From: Alkalibacterium sp049389645
GTDB taxonomy: Bacteria > Bacillota > Bacilli > Lactobacillales > Carnobacteriaceae_A
Direction: 5' to 3'
Assembly: GCF_049389645.1 (NCBI RefSeq)
Contig: NZ_CP186540.1
Location: 1,860,001 to 1,924,000 of the forward strand
DNA: 64,000 nt
The position numbers were made by a program, and so were the translations under genes. Of this stretch, positions 32,360 to 41,180 are shown in pieces (the first letter of the stretch is position 1; each line of letters opens with the position of its first letter). The notes below the pieces were generated by a model. That model was not told the origin of the DNA. It was given only the letters and a program-made list of their open reading frames with translations, and searched no databases.

Positions 32360-32413
32360 AATATTATCGGTAAGTTTGTAAGAACGCACCAATACGATCG
32401 ATTATAGAACCGA
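32360..32413 (-). repeat. 3' element A, related to 34062-34116
   Basis: This 53-bp stretch aligns with the one behind the acetyltransferase gene at 34.1 kb (GAACnCACCAA-ACGATC-AT-ATAG--CC-AAAAA, roughly 37 of 53 identical by eye). On the minus strand it forms an imperfect hairpin (ATTGGT..ACCGAT), so it may serve as terminator for the YedE gene. Confidence 0.5.
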
Positions 32414-32494
32414 AAAATTTTTTCACTCTCAATTTCATTTAACGAAAATTGTTTGCTGAAATATTTTCCGGGTCACAACATCTTTGATCAGACT

Positions 32495-33775
32495 TTATTT
32501 AAACCAAGCTTTTGCAAATTTGTTTCCGACAATACCACCGAGAATCATTACAGCCAAGAAGACCCAACCGGATAAGGAGAATTGTGCGATAGGTGTATAT
32601 AAAGCACCGACGTTACAACCATTAGCTAAACGTGTTCCTAATCCCATAGATAAGCCACCTAAAGCAAATAAGAAGAACTGACGTACGGACAAACTCATTT
32701 CAGACATAAAGACTTCTTTAAATCTATTGGCAGTGAGCAAGAAGAAAACTGTTCCTAACAAGATACCGGCATTTTGTGTATTAACTGGATGACTAAAGAA
32801 GGGCGCACTGTAATGTTCAGGAGCGCCAAGTGTGAAATTAGCTAATCCTTCTGCAGAAACACCAAACAGCATCAGGACTTTCCCAAACCAGAAACCATAG
32901 GGAGTAGAAGCACCCCAACCAGAACCTGTCACACCCATTAATAAAGCAAAGACCAACGCGATTGCTACGGCGCCTTGTTTCAAAGTCCAGGGACGAACAA
33001 ACAAACGGTTATAGGTTTCGTTTGAGAACAAGCTGTAATCTTTTGAATCAAAAGTATCAGGTTCATCTTGACGATTTTCAATGAAATGTCCAGCATATGT
33101 ATTGTTGCGTTTGCGTGAACTTTCAAATTTCAAACTGAGGAAAACGACAATGCCACACAAGAGTGCTGTTAATACAATGGCACCCAGGTAACCGTTCAAG
33201 CCGTCCCATTTAAATAAATCGGGGAAGAACACACCGGTTTCAAACGTACCAGTATTGAACCAAGTTGCTGTGACAAATTCACTGGAACGCTGGATGGGAA
33301 AACCTATGAAAACACCCATTCCAAAAAAAACTAAAGTGACTAACGCACGGGGTAAAGCAGTAACCAAATCAGTCAACACTCCAGAAGCACAACAGGCAGA
33401 AAAGGACATTCCAAATCCAAATAACAAGCCACCAGCAAGTAAGCCGAAGTTGATCGGATTGATCCATAAACCAAAAGTAGTGGGATCTGCATTAAACAAA
33501 AATGCTGCCGTGATCAATGATGAAATGAAAAACATAAACATCAATGTACGCAATAATTTCGTTGATCCAGTAGTGTAAGCACGATTGACACTTCCGGCAA
33601 AGCCCGTGTACGCACGTGATAATGCATAGCCCAATGTCAATCCCATTAGCAAGCGGAAAAACAACATACCGGACTCTAAAAAAATGGCCCCCATAAATAA
33701 AATAATACCTAAAAACATGAAGCCAAAAATCGGTTGGAGCCTAGACACTTTCGGTAAAGATTTTGATGCTAACAT
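32495..33775 (-). CDS. YeeE/YedE-family sulfur-compound transporter, second copy
   Basis: 426 residues, same two-repeat architecture as the gene at 6.3 kb. Cys motifs are FSACCASGVLTDL in the first half and GTRLANGCNVGALYTPI in the second; the first carries two adjacent cysteines where the other copy has AGGCGSGT. The sequences differ enough to suggest different cargo (thiosulfate, selenium or persulfide-type compounds). It stands alone. AAGGAGAGG precedes the ATG, with a good -10/-35 pair and an overlapping operator-like palindrome upstream. Confidence 0.88.
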   Translation of the reverse strand: MLASKSLPKVSRLQPIFGFMFLGIILFMGAIFLESGMLFFRLLMGLTLGYALSRAYTGFAGSVNRAYTTGSTKLLRTLMFMFFISSLITAAFLFNADPTTFGLWINPINFGLLAGGLLFGFGMSFSACCASGVLTDLVTALPRALVTLVFFGMGVFIGFPIQRSSEFVTATWFNTGTFETGVFFPDLFKWDGLNGYLGAIVLTALLCGIVVFLSLKFESSRKRNNTYAGHFIENRQDEPDTFDSKDYSLFSNETYNRLFVRPWTLKQGAVAIALVFALLMGVTGSGWGASTPYGFWFGKVLMLFGVSAEGLANFTLGAPEHYSAPFFSHPVNTQNAGILLGTVFFLLTANRFKEVFMSEMSLSVRQFFLFALGGLSMGLGTRLANGCNVGALYTPIAQFSLSGWVFLAVMILGGIVGNKFAKAWFK

Positions 33776-33818
33776 GACAACCTCTCCTTATAAGTTCATT
33801 GTAAATGATTTCACTTTA

Positions 33819-33855
33819 AGTATACTGCCAGGAAGTCTTTATAACAACGTTTGTA
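33819..33855 (-). promoter_or_regulatory. Promoter with overlapping cre-like operator
   Basis: On the minus strand TTGTTA, 17 bp, TATACT drives the YedE gene. The -35 overlaps TACAAACGTTGTTATA, a CcpA-type cre variant (8 of 10 fixed positions). The surrounding 19-mer CTTTATAACAACGTTTGTA occurs again exactly at 36192-36210. Confidence 0.6.
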
Positions 33856-33860
33856 TGTAA

Positions 33861-33899
33861 AACAACAAATGTTTTTAAAGATAAAAAACATTTGTTGTT
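33861..33899. repeat. 16-bp inverted repeat upstream of the YedE promoter
   Basis: AACAACAAATGTTTTT and its exact complement separated by 7 bp, directly upstream of the -35 on the minus strand. No gene lies nearby on the plus strand, so an upstream regulatory role is more likely than termination. Confidence 0.45.
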
Positions 33900-34061
33900 C
33901 ACTTTTTCACAAATACAAATATTCTGGTGAAAGGTTGGTTGTAATATAAACGGGTAGGGATCGGGTTCACATTTTTTGAAAAGTCGTTATGGAAATTACT
34001 TTAAACAAAAATATAAACAGTATCATAAGATCTATTGCACGATTATACGTAGAAAAATCGT

Positions 34062-34116
34062 GTTGGAGAGTTCGTTAGAACTCACCAACACGATCAATGA
34101 TAGCGCCAAAAAACTA
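34062..34116 (-). terminator. 3' element B: terminator of the acetyltransferase pair
   Basis: On the minus strand a 17-bp stem (ATCGTGTTGGTGAGTTC, one mismatch) with a TAAC loop ends in TTTT. Its right half is homologous to the element at 32360-32413. Confidence 0.8.
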
Positions 34117-35136
34117 AAGCGATTCTTCATTGTTTTTCAGTTGATCAGAAAGAGATTCAATGGTATCTGCTTCTTGATCAAGTATCTGTTCTAAATCATT
34201 TAATTCACTTTCAACCTTTTGAATGAGTTCATTCGCTCTCTTGACAGAGTCTGAAATATCATCCGTCAAAAGCGCCTCTTTCGATAAGCCATGCAATATC
34301 CAGGGGGAATCTAATTTAAATGGATGATTATTGGGAAGAAGAGCCACATCAGTTTCTGAAAAATCCCACCATGTTTTGGTCTGGCTATCTTTCTTTTGCG
34401 CGTTACTTAATTCCTGTTGAACGGTATTAAAAAGGCCAGGCTGATTCATGAAATCATGCCAGGGATAGACGACATGGAGATAGTTTACTCCTTTAAATTC
34501 TTCCCACATGATCACGCAGCGCGTTTTATCTTCATTCTCAAAAAAGTGCCACTGGTCGATTGAGTCTTCAAACATTTCTTCACTGACTGGGAATGGGTAA
34601 TACGCTTCTAAAGGAAATACTTTTTTATCAAATAGTGGATGCAGATAAGTTTGTCTGATCCAGTTCATTTTCGTACTTTTATTCGTCTCTTCCTTCCATA
34701 GAGAAGCAGCGTTTGTAACAAGTGCTTCTAGTGTCGTTGTTTGAGCAGCATAGAGAAGCTTGACAGGAGGTAAGCCCACTTTTTTCAACAATGATTGAGC
34801 TGCTTGGTTGTGTTGTTCTGTGTTCGCACCGATCCATTTGACATCGGGATGGGCGAGTGCCTGGTTTAAACTGTATTCGACAATCTTTGTCCCATAACCA
34901 CTTTTTCTGAAACGCTGATCTGTTCTTAAACGACCGAGCATAGCATAATAATCTTTGAATAAAGTGAACCCTGATAAGGCGAGAAGCTTGTCTGATTCAA
35001 ACAACCCATACAAGTAGTTGGCTCCGCTTGTTATTCGGTCAAAGATGGGGAGCATATAATCATCGTCCAGGCCAGTTTGCATCTTTTCATAATATATTAA
35101 ATCGGCTGCTGTTAATTGGCGGATGTGTTCAGTCAT
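34114..35136 (-). CDS. GNAT-family N-acetyltransferase with coiled-coil tail
   Basis: 340 residues. The GNAT acetyl-CoA loop is seen in LGRLRTDQRFRKSGYGTKIVEYSLNQA (residues about 70-95) and a second conserved strand in ANTEQHNQAAQSLLKKVGL. The middle region is longer than a single GNAT fold needs, and the last 45 residues (ELIQKVESELNDLEQILDQE and onwards) form a likely coiled coil. The substrate is unknown. Its ATG directly abuts the stop codon of the upstream acetyltransferase gene (TAAATG), so they are translated together. Confidence 0.82.
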   Translation of the reverse strand: MTEHIRQLTAADLIYYEKMQTGLDDDYMLPIFDRITSGANYLYGLFESDKLLALSGFTLFKDYYAMLGRLRTDQRFRKSGYGTKIVEYSLNQALAHPDVKWIGANTEQHNQAAQSLLKKVGLPPVKLLYAAQTTTLEALVTNAASLWKEETNKSTKMNWIRQTYLHPLFDKKVFPLEAYYPFPVSEEMFEDSIDQWHFFENEDKTRCVIMWEEFKGVNYLHVVYPWHDFMNQPGLFNTVQQELSNAQKKDSQTKTWWDFSETDVALLPNNHPFKLDSPWILHGLSKEALLTDDISDSVKRANELIQKVESELNDLEQILDQEADTIESLSDQLKNNEESL

Positions 35137-35901
35137 TTAATCATCTCCCTTTATTGCTTTTTGAGCCCCGATACGAAACCCTTCATAGTTGAACCCTGAT
35201 TTTATATACATTTCTTTTGGAGAATCTTCTGCGTCCGCAACGAGGAAGACTGTTTTTTGCTTAGGAGTAGCTTGCTTGATTATATAATCAAGCAACGCTT
35301 TAGCAACTCCCTTCAGACGATATTCTTTGAGTGTAAACAAATCATCCAGTTCCAATCCCTCAGTGCTCTCGACTATAATACAGGAACCAGCAGCCTTTCC
35401 TTTGTAGTAGGCTAACAAGAAAGTGATCGATTTATCTTGAAAGAGTTTATCATAAAAAGGTTGTTTTGCCTCTGCAAAAGAAGTTGAAATGATTTTATCC
35501 TCTATATAATTGATCGATTTAAATGTATCTAATTGTTCATGGTTGACGACATGAATGCTGATATCCAGATTTTCAGCAACAGCAGTAAAATCGAAAGGTG
35601 CAATGGAATAGAGTTCTACTTTTTCCAAACCATAGTCCTCTTGATTTAAATAATCTAGTGTGTCAGGGTGTATGCCTTGATTTTCAGGCCAATAGAATTT
35701 GACATGAGTCAAGTCATACTCTTCTGAAAAGTTCCAATGCATCGTTTCTATCAATTCAAATTCTACTTTTGTAGGGGAATACTTCAACTGAAAAAAGTTT
35801 GAATCATATCTAAAAAGCGCCTCAGAATTATAATAGTGACGAAAAAAGTCGTTTTCGTCTATCAGTGTGCTGTGTGTAGCAACAGCTTCAAATGTGACCA
35901 T
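35137..35901 (-). CDS. GNAT-family N-acetyltransferase
   Basis: 254 residues from the second in-frame ATG, which has six bases of spacing to AAGGAAG; the first ATG nearly touches that box. The GNAT core is in the C-terminal half: IVESTEGLELDDLFTLKEYRLKGVAKALLDY binds acetyl-CoA, followed by VFLVADAEDSPKEMYIKSGF. The N-terminal half looks like a degenerate second GNAT fold, as in YitI-like double GNAT proteins. Substrate unknown. First gene of a two-gene minus-strand unit. Confidence 0.82.
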   Translation of the reverse strand: MVTFEAVATHSTLIDENDFFRHYYNSEALFRYDSNFFQLKYSPTKVEFELIETMHWNFSEEYDLTHVKFYWPENQGIHPDTLDYLNQEDYGLEKVELYSIAPFDFTAVAENLDISIHVVNHEQLDTFKSINYIEDKIISTSFAEAKQPFYDKLFQDKSITFLLAYYKGKAAGSCIIVESTEGLELDDLFTLKEYRLKGVAKALLDYIIKQATPKQKTVFLVADAEDSPKEMYIKSGFNYEGFRIGAQKAIKGDD

Positions 35902-36191
35902 AAGCATCTTCCTTTCTATCCTTAACTAGAATAGCAAATTAAAAGAGAGACTGTAAGCCTAAAGGGAAAAATTTGTTGATAAATAGCAAAAAATGCATAA
36001 TATTCATTTTGAAAACGACTTACTCAACTCATTTATCACGTTTGAAAAGTATGGTTAATCATGCTAAAATTCAGATTATAAAGTTTAAATAGTATATAGA
36101 GCCTGTCAAATCAGAATGAGGTTTGTCACCTTTTGTTCACTTAATTTAGATGTGTTTTTTGAGAAAAAAGCAAAAAAAACAACGAGATTGG

Positions 36192-36210
36192 CTTTATAAC
36201 AACGTTTGTA
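36192..36210. promoter_or_regulatory. 19-bp cre-like motif shared with the YedE promoter
   Basis: CTTTATAACAACGTTTGTA is identical to the motif at 33837-33855. It lies in the 530-bp gap between divergent genes, 225 bp before the M23 hydrolase. The rest of the gap is AT-rich; a TTGACA (36273) and the repeat below are the only other signals I see. Confidence 0.5.
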
Positions 36211-36312
36211 AGGATTACGATTCGTCATTTTTCCTTCAAACAATACAGTTGTGTAACAGATACTTGCTTGTTTTGACACAGAATCTAAATCTTATGCAAT
36301 CGATTCCTGTGA

Positions 36313-36371
36313 TATGATGATTTCAGTGCTTGAAATACATGGGCATACAACTAATTACAAACTGAAATCAT
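36313..36371 (+). promoter_or_regulatory. Extended -10 and inverted repeat before the M23 hydrolase
   Basis: TGATATGAT is an extended -10. Starting inside it, ATGATTTCAGT pairs with ACTGAAATCAT 33 bp further on. The repeat brackets the probable transcription start and may be an operator pair or a leader hairpin. Confidence 0.4.
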
Positions 36372-36434
36372 ATTAAAAAATAATGAATAACCAATCAGCT
36401 AGACTGAATATTAATGGATTAGGAGTTTTTCAAA

Positions 36435-37844
36435 TTGAATAAGAAATTTATCGTAACAGCAATGACAGCAGTATTACTTGCGGGACCCCTAATGCGTCCA
36501 ACAGAAGTAGATGCTTCTCAAAAATTAGAAGATCTAGAGAACCAACATCAAGAATTAAACAAGAAATCACAAAAAGTTGGCGGCGAGATAAAAAATCGCG
36601 AGCAGCAAATGGAATCACTTGAAAATGAAAAAATGCAACTGGAAGAAGATGTAGCTGAACTCCAAGCAAACATCGATGTATTGATTGTAGAAATCAGTGA
36701 GCAAGAAAAAGAAATTGAACGTATTACAGCAGAGATTGAACGTTTACAAGAAGAAATCGTTCAGTTACAGAAACAAATCGACCAACGTAATGAACAGTTA
36801 GAATCACAAGCACGTTCTGTTCAAACCAACGCTAACCCTTCTGATATTGTAGACTTAATAATGTCAGCGGAGAGTTTATCGGATTTGATCGGACGTGTCG
36901 GGGTAGTCAATGCCTTAGTTTCTGCAAACAATGATATCATGAAAGCACAGATTGATGACCAAAATGCCTTAGAAGAAACTGAAAAACAGGTGAAAATTGA
37001 GCAGGAAGAAATGGAAAACGTTAAAGCTCAACTCGAAGTTAGCCGTAACAATTTAGTGAACCAACGTGTTGCCTTAGATGACAAAATCCTTCAAGTTGCG
37101 GAGAAATATGATATGACCGCAGAAGAAAGAAAATCTTTCATTAACGAACAAACAATCATTGCTGAACGAACAAGTACTTTAAATGATGAAATGAAAGCTG
37201 AAAAACAACGTATTATAGAAGAAGAGCGTGCGCGACAAGAAGCTATTCGCGTAGCTGAAGAAAAACGCCAAAAAGAAGCGGAAGCTCAAGCGAAGGCCGA
37301 AGCGGCATCGAGAGCTAAGGCAGAAGCTAAAGTAGCAGTAGAAAAAGCAGCAGAAAAAGTGAAAGCAAAAGCAGTGGCAGCAGCTAATAAAAAAGCTGAG
37401 GCTGCCACATCTTCAAGTAATTCAACTTCAAACGCTTCATCGCCAATCGCTGCTCCAGCAAGTAGTGGATGGACACGTCCGGCACAAGGTCGTATTACTT
37501 CACCTTACGGCTGGAGAACACATCCGATTTTCGGAGACCGTCGCTTCCATACAGGCGTTGACATTGCAGGCAGTGGCTCAATTGGAGCTGCACGTGCCGG
37601 TACGGTAACGACTGCTGGATTTAATGGTGCGCTTGGATACTACGTTAAAATCGATCATGGTGATGGCTACGTAACAGTCTATGCACACATGCAGCCTAAC
37701 TTAAGTGTCACACGTGGACAAAGCGTTTCACAAGGGCAACAAATAGGTATCATGGGAACTACCGGAGATTCTACTGGCGTTCATTTAGATTTCAAAGTAT
37801 ATAAAAATGGATCAACCGTCAATCCAATGAACTACATCAATTAA
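36435..37844 (+). CDS. Secreted coiled-coil M23 peptidase, peptidoglycan hydrolase
   Basis: 469 residues. A signal peptide ends near EVDA-SQ. Residues 28-265 form long coiled coils of the CwlO/PcsB/EnvC kind, where FtsEX or similar partners control the enzyme. An Ala/Lys/Glu-rich stretch and a Ser/Ala linker lead to a C-terminal M23 (LytM) domain. Zinc-site residues His372 and Asp376 (FHTGVD), and His418 (YAHMQP) and His450 are present. The usual HxH pair is HLD: residue 452 is Asp where nearly all M23 enzymes have a zinc-binding His. It may still bind metal, or be a degenerate regulator. AGGAG precedes the start, which is TTG. Confidence 0.85.
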   Translation: MNKKFIVTAMTAVLLAGPLMRPTEVDASQKLEDLENQHQELNKKSQKVGGEIKNREQQMESLENEKMQLEEDVAELQANIDVLIVEISEQEKEIERITAEIERLQEEIVQLQKQIDQRNEQLESQARSVQTNANPSDIVDLIMSAESLSDLIGRVGVVNALVSANNDIMKAQIDDQNALEETEKQVKIEQEEMENVKAQLEVSRNNLVNQRVALDDKILQVAEKYDMTAEERKSFINEQTIIAERTSTLNDEMKAEKQRIIEEERARQEAIRVAEEKRQKEAEAQAKAEAASRAKAEAKVAVEKAAEKVKAKAVAAANKKAEAATSSSNSTSNASSPIAAPASSGWTRPAQGRITSPYGWRTHPIFGDRRFHTGVDIAGSGSIGAARAGTVTTAGFNGALGYYVKIDHGDGYVTVYAHMQPNLSVTRGQSVSQGQQIGIMGTTGDSTGVHLDFKVYKNGSTVNPMNYIN

Positions 37845-37860
37845 GAAAACTAAATATTTA

Positions 37861-37897
37861 AAAGAGAGAGGAAGCAAAACTGCTTTCTCTCTTTTTT
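37861..37897 (+). terminator. Rho-independent terminator
   Basis: AAAGAGAGAGGAAGCA pairs with TGCTTTCTCTCTTT with a small bulge, followed by a T run. Confidence 0.82.
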
Positions 37898-37947
37898 TAT
37901 GTCCTGTATACTGTATTTAGATGAATCTGAGTTGGAGGAAAAAAGTA

Positions 37948-38712
37948 ATGGAAATAATTGAGTCAATACAGAACAAGCAAGTTAAAGAGTGGAAAAAACT
38001 TCTGACGAGAAAAGGAAGAAAGAGACAGAGAAAATATTTGATTGAAGGCCTGCATTTAGTAGAAGAAGCACTGAAATCAAAAGCCGAAATTGAAGTGATT
38101 TTAATTCGGGAAGATATGGTGGACGATTATTCAGAATTACTGGACATAAGAGAGGTCAGTGTCGTTCTGGTCACAGAAGAGATTTCTGATCTTTTAAGTG
38201 ATGCCGTAACTGAACAGGGAATTACAGCCGTGATCAAAAGTGAAGAGTCATTTGAAAGCATAGTTGGAGATAAACCCGTATTGATGCTTGATCAAGTGCA
38301 GGACCCGGGAAATTTAGGCACACTCGTTCGAACAGCTGATGCAGCGGGATTTGAGGGCGTCATCATTGGAACGGGCTCAGTTGATTTGTATAATCCGAAA
38401 GCTCTTCGTTCTGCGCAGGGAAGTCAGTTCCACTTAACAATCATTCATGATGATATTGAAAAATGGATCGCCACATTTAAAGATAAAGGGATACCCGTTT
38501 ATGGGACAGCTTTAGATAAAAATGCCGCCTCTTATCGCTCAATAGAACCACAGAATCGTTTCGGATTGATTGTAGGAAATGAAGGGAACGGCGTTGACCC
38601 GTATATATTGGAACAAACGACTAAGAACCTGTACATCCCTATAAAAGGTCAGGCAGAGTCATTGAATGTTGCGATTGCAGCGGGTGTTTTGATGTTTAGT
38701 CTATATCAATAA
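37948..38712 (+). CDS. TrmH/SpoU-family RNA 2'-O-methyltransferase (YsgA-like)
   Basis: 254 residues from the ATG that follows GGAGGAAAAAAGTA. A short N-terminal substrate-binding domain (KQVKEWKKLLTRKGRKRQRK) precedes the SPOUT knot. The three SpoU motifs are DPGNLGTLVRTADAAGF, LIVGNEGNGVDP and IPIKGQAESLNVAIAAGVL; together they form the SAM-binding trefoil knot. It methylates ribose in rRNA or tRNA. In B. subtilis the homologue lies just before pheST; here pheST is 5 kb further on, an interrupted version of that synteny. Confidence 0.9.
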   Translation: MEIIESIQNKQVKEWKKLLTRKGRKRQRKYLIEGLHLVEEALKSKAEIEVILIREDMVDDYSELLDIREVSVVLVTEEISDLLSDAVTEQGITAVIKSEESFESIVGDKPVLMLDQVQDPGNLGTLVRTADAAGFEGVIIGTGSVDLYNPKALRSAQGSQFHLTIIHDDIEKWIATFKDKGIPVYGTALDKNAASYRSIEPQNRFGLIVGNEGNGVDPYILEQTTKNLYIPIKGQAESLNVAIAAGVLMFSLYQ

Positions 38713-38872
38713 CATGGCATTTTTAACATTTTTGTCACAAGTGTCATTAAAACGCTCTCAAAAAGAGTTGTTTCCTTTTCTTTTTTCTGTTTGAGGAGTA
38801 AGATAGCTTATGAACAGTCGAAACACATGACTGCATTGACTTATCACTGATTCATTAAAAAGGAGACGTTCC

Positions 38873-39400
38873 ATGGAATTTGTTCGATCGATATGGGAAA
38901 ATGACAAAGACTATATGACGTTAGTCGAAGATTTGCTTGAAAATGAAGATTTACTTAAATTAGATGAAATCACACATCACCACTATACGACACGTTTGAT
39001 CCATTCATTATTCGTGTCATACGTGAGCTATAAAATCGCTAAACGCTTGAATTTGAATGTGAGAGCTGTTGCTAGAGCAGGTTTACTGCATGATTTTTTC
39101 CATGAAGGCAGAGAAGAAATCGCTTCAATGAAAGTAGGATCACATAACTTTGTCCATCCTAAAATCGCTGTAAAAAATGCTCAACGCTTAACCGAATTAA
39201 GTGAACTTGAAAAAGATATTATATTGAAGCATATGTTCCTGACTACAACGGGTATAGGCTTGCCTCGGTATAAAGAAAGCATGATCGTTACGTGTGTAGA
39301 CAAATACTGTGCAATCAATGAAGTATCTACCCCCATCAGAATGATATTTAAAGGGAAATTATCAGAGTGGAGTATGAAATTAAGAGTGGTACACACTTAA
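38873..39400 (+). CDS. HD-domain phosphohydrolase
   Basis: 175 residues. HD-superfamily ligands are seen in order: His of TTRLIHSLFVSYVSY, His-Asp in ARAGLLHDFF, a His in VGSHNFVHPKIAVKNA and Asp in CVDKYCAINE. This is a stand-alone metal-dependent phosphohydrolase domain, possibly acting on nucleotides; the substrate cannot be told. GGAGACGTTCC precedes the ATG. A weak hairpin at about 38750-38775 may end the methyltransferase transcript before it, and a strong terminator follows. Confidence 0.82.
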   Translation: MEFVRSIWENDKDYMTLVEDLLENEDLLKLDEITHHHYTTRLIHSLFVSYVSYKIAKRLNLNVRAVARAGLLHDFFHEGREEIASMKVGSHNFVHPKIAVKNAQRLTELSELEKDIILKHMFLTTTGIGLPRYKESMIVTCVDKYCAINEVSTPIRMIFKGKLSEWSMKLRVVHT

Positions 39401-39425
39401 TTATCCTATAAACTTTTATACTAAT

Positions 39426-39484
39426 AAAAACTGTTTCTATTTTTGTTCTGTGCTTGAACGAAAATAGAAACAGTTTTTTTTGTT
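39426..39484 (+). terminator. Rho-independent terminator
   Basis: Long stem AAAAACTGTTTCTATTTT..GTTC with one internal mismatch, 7-nt loop and eight or more T, after the HD gene. Confidence 0.9.
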
Positions 39485-39630
39485 ATCAAGGGTTCGAGCT
39501 TATAAAGAAGAAACTAAGTTGAGCTGGTCATTTCAAGAGCAGAATGACAGACTCAAAATTGCAATCTAAATCGGTTAACTTTATTTCATCAATAAACGAA
39601 ATAAAAGCTATTATAGTTCTCTAATAACGT

Positions 39631-39666
39631 GAAAACACGAAGAATCAAAAGATTCTTCGTGTTTCT
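39631..39666 (-). terminator. Rho-independent terminator for the SDR gene
   Basis: GAAACACGAAGAATC with its complement around a 4-nt loop; on the minus strand it is followed by a T-containing tail. Confidence 0.75.
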
Positions 39667-39681
39667 CAATCCAACAATTCA

Positions 39682-40548
39682 TTAACCGTTAACGACGGTT
39701 CCACCATTGACGTGAAGGGTCTGTCCGGTAACGTAACTTGAGTCGTTTGTTGCCAAATAAACGTAGGTTGGTGCCAACTCGTAAGGTTCGCCGGGACGAT
39801 CCATAGGGACACCAGCATGCTCTTCATATGAGCTTCCGAGGGTTGCAGGAATCAGAGGTGTCCAGATAGGTCCAGGAGCTACGGCATTGACACGTATTTT
39901 CTTGTCGATGAATTCTTTATTTTGAGCTAAAGAACGGGTAAATGATATAATCGCACCTTTGGTCGACGCATAATCCATCAAACCAGGTGATCCCTTATAA
40001 GCTGTCACCGAGGAAGAGTTGATTATTGCGCCACCTTTAACCAAGTATGGAAAGACTTCTCGTGACCAGTAGATGGTTGAATAGATATTGGTACGAAAAG
40101 TGCGATCGATTTGAGCGGCAGTAATATTCATAATGCTTTCTTGCGAATGCTGCTCAGCCGCATTGTTGACGAGAACGTGGATATCTTCCCATTCATCAGC
40201 TACAGCATTTACTGTGTGTTTAGCAAAGTCTTCGTCACCGACGTCCCCCGCAAACGTCAGACATTTAACGCCCAGTCCGCTGATTCTTTCTTTGGCTGTT
40301 TTCAAATCTTCATTGTCCTCTAAATCAACAAGTGCGACATTTGCACCCTCTTTTGCAAAAGCAATGGCCACGGCAAGACCGATACCACTGTCTGCACCGG
40401 TTACGATGGTATTGAAACCTTTCATTTTACCGGCGGCTTTATAGGAATCGCTCTCCACTTTTGGTAGCGGCTTAATATTCTTCCGATCATCAGCCATCAA
40501 ATAATTTTTCTTGGGTTGTTGCGTTTTAACTATCTCTTTTTCATTCAT
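39682..40548 (-). CDS. Short-chain dehydrogenase/reductase, general-stress type
   Basis: 288 residues from the ATG nine bases after AAGGA; an earlier TTG is less likely. The NAD(P) loop is TGADSGIGLAVA, followed by NNAAEQ, the catalytic Ser in INSSSVTAYKG and YASTKGAIISF (Tyr-x-x-x-Lys), and APGPIWTPLIP. The 45-residue N-terminal extension before the Rossmann fold is typical of the YhdF/YdaD/YhxC group, SDRs induced by general stress in B. subtilis. Physiological substrate unknown. It is preceded on the same strand by a lipoprotein gene 33 bp away. Confidence 0.88.
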   Translation of the reverse strand: MNEKEIVKTQQPKKNYLMADDRKNIKPLPKVESDSYKAAGKMKGFNTIVTGADSGIGLAVAIAFAKEGANVALVDLEDNEDLKTAKERISGLGVKCLTFAGDVGDEDFAKHTVNAVADEWEDIHVLVNNAAEQHSQESIMNITAAQIDRTFRTNIYSTIYWSREVFPYLVKGGAIINSSSVTAYKGSPGLMDYASTKGAIISFTRSLAQNKEFIDKKIRVNAVAPGPIWTPLIPATLGSSYEEHAGVPMDRPGEPYELAPTYVYLATNDSSYVTGQTLHVNGGTVVNG

Positions 40549-40581
40549 ATACAAGCATCCTTCCTGATAGAAGCATGAAAA

Positions 40582-41001
40582 TTATAACGGAGAATTGATA
40601 AGCAATTCATTGTTCTGTAAATCTATGATTTTTAAACGGTTATCTGCTTCGATGTAAACGGATTTGAAGACTTGTTCATCTCCATCTTGAAACAGGATGA
40701 CTCGTGTTGTTCCATTATTCGTAATTAAATAGGCGTCATAACCAGTTGGGTCAAAGGCATCCTGTTCAGCAAATTCAGGGTATTGATCCAAATCATCAAT
40801 AGCTTCGGCTTGTTCTAATTCTTCGTCACTTATGGGAGCCATTTCTTCGTCGGTCACGACGGCTTCGCCGGGTTCCTCTTCTATGGCTGCTTCTTCTTCG
40901 ATTGGATCTAAAGTCTCGGTTTCACCCACTCCATCATCTGTCGTACATGCAGCTAAAGTAGTTGCAGCTAAAAATAGCACTATTGATTTTCTTTTATTCA
41001 T
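40582..41001 (-). CDS. Acidic lipoprotein of unknown function
   Basis: 139 residues starting at MNKRKSIVL; the earlier in-frame ATG lies inside the GAGGAGAG ribosome binding site. Signal peptide with lipobox TLAAC, then about 50 residues very rich in Glu and Asp (ETETLDPIEEEAAIEEEPGE), then a small C-terminal domain (GYDAYLITNNGTTRVILFQDGDEQVF). It is not clearly related to the lipoprotein pair at 20-21.6 kb beyond anchor and acidity. No family recognised. Likely exposed at the cell surface. Confidence 0.8.
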   Translation of the reverse strand: MNKRKSIVLFLAATTLAACTTDDGVGETETLDPIEEEAAIEEEPGEAVVTDEEMAPISDEELEQAEAIDDLDQYPEFAEQDAFDPTGYDAYLITNNGTTRVILFQDGDEQVFKSVYIEADNRLKIIDLQNNELLINSPL

Positions 41002-41180
41002 GGAATCTCTCCTCATATTACCCGTTTATAGTTAGTGGTTACCCATTTAGTATAAATACTCTGCACCTTGGCTTCAAAGATAACGCTCTCTATTTTATTT
41101 TCATGAAAATTACCGAATGAGAGCGTTACAAGAGAACTATTGCTTGATTGACTATATAAGATTCGTTATGATAAGGACGA

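Noticed and set aside
33976..34194. 72-codon ORF with a faint transposase-like ending
   Set aside because: It overlaps a clear terminator and the end of the acetyltransferase gene on the other strand; composition is AT-rich and no transposase motif can be read.
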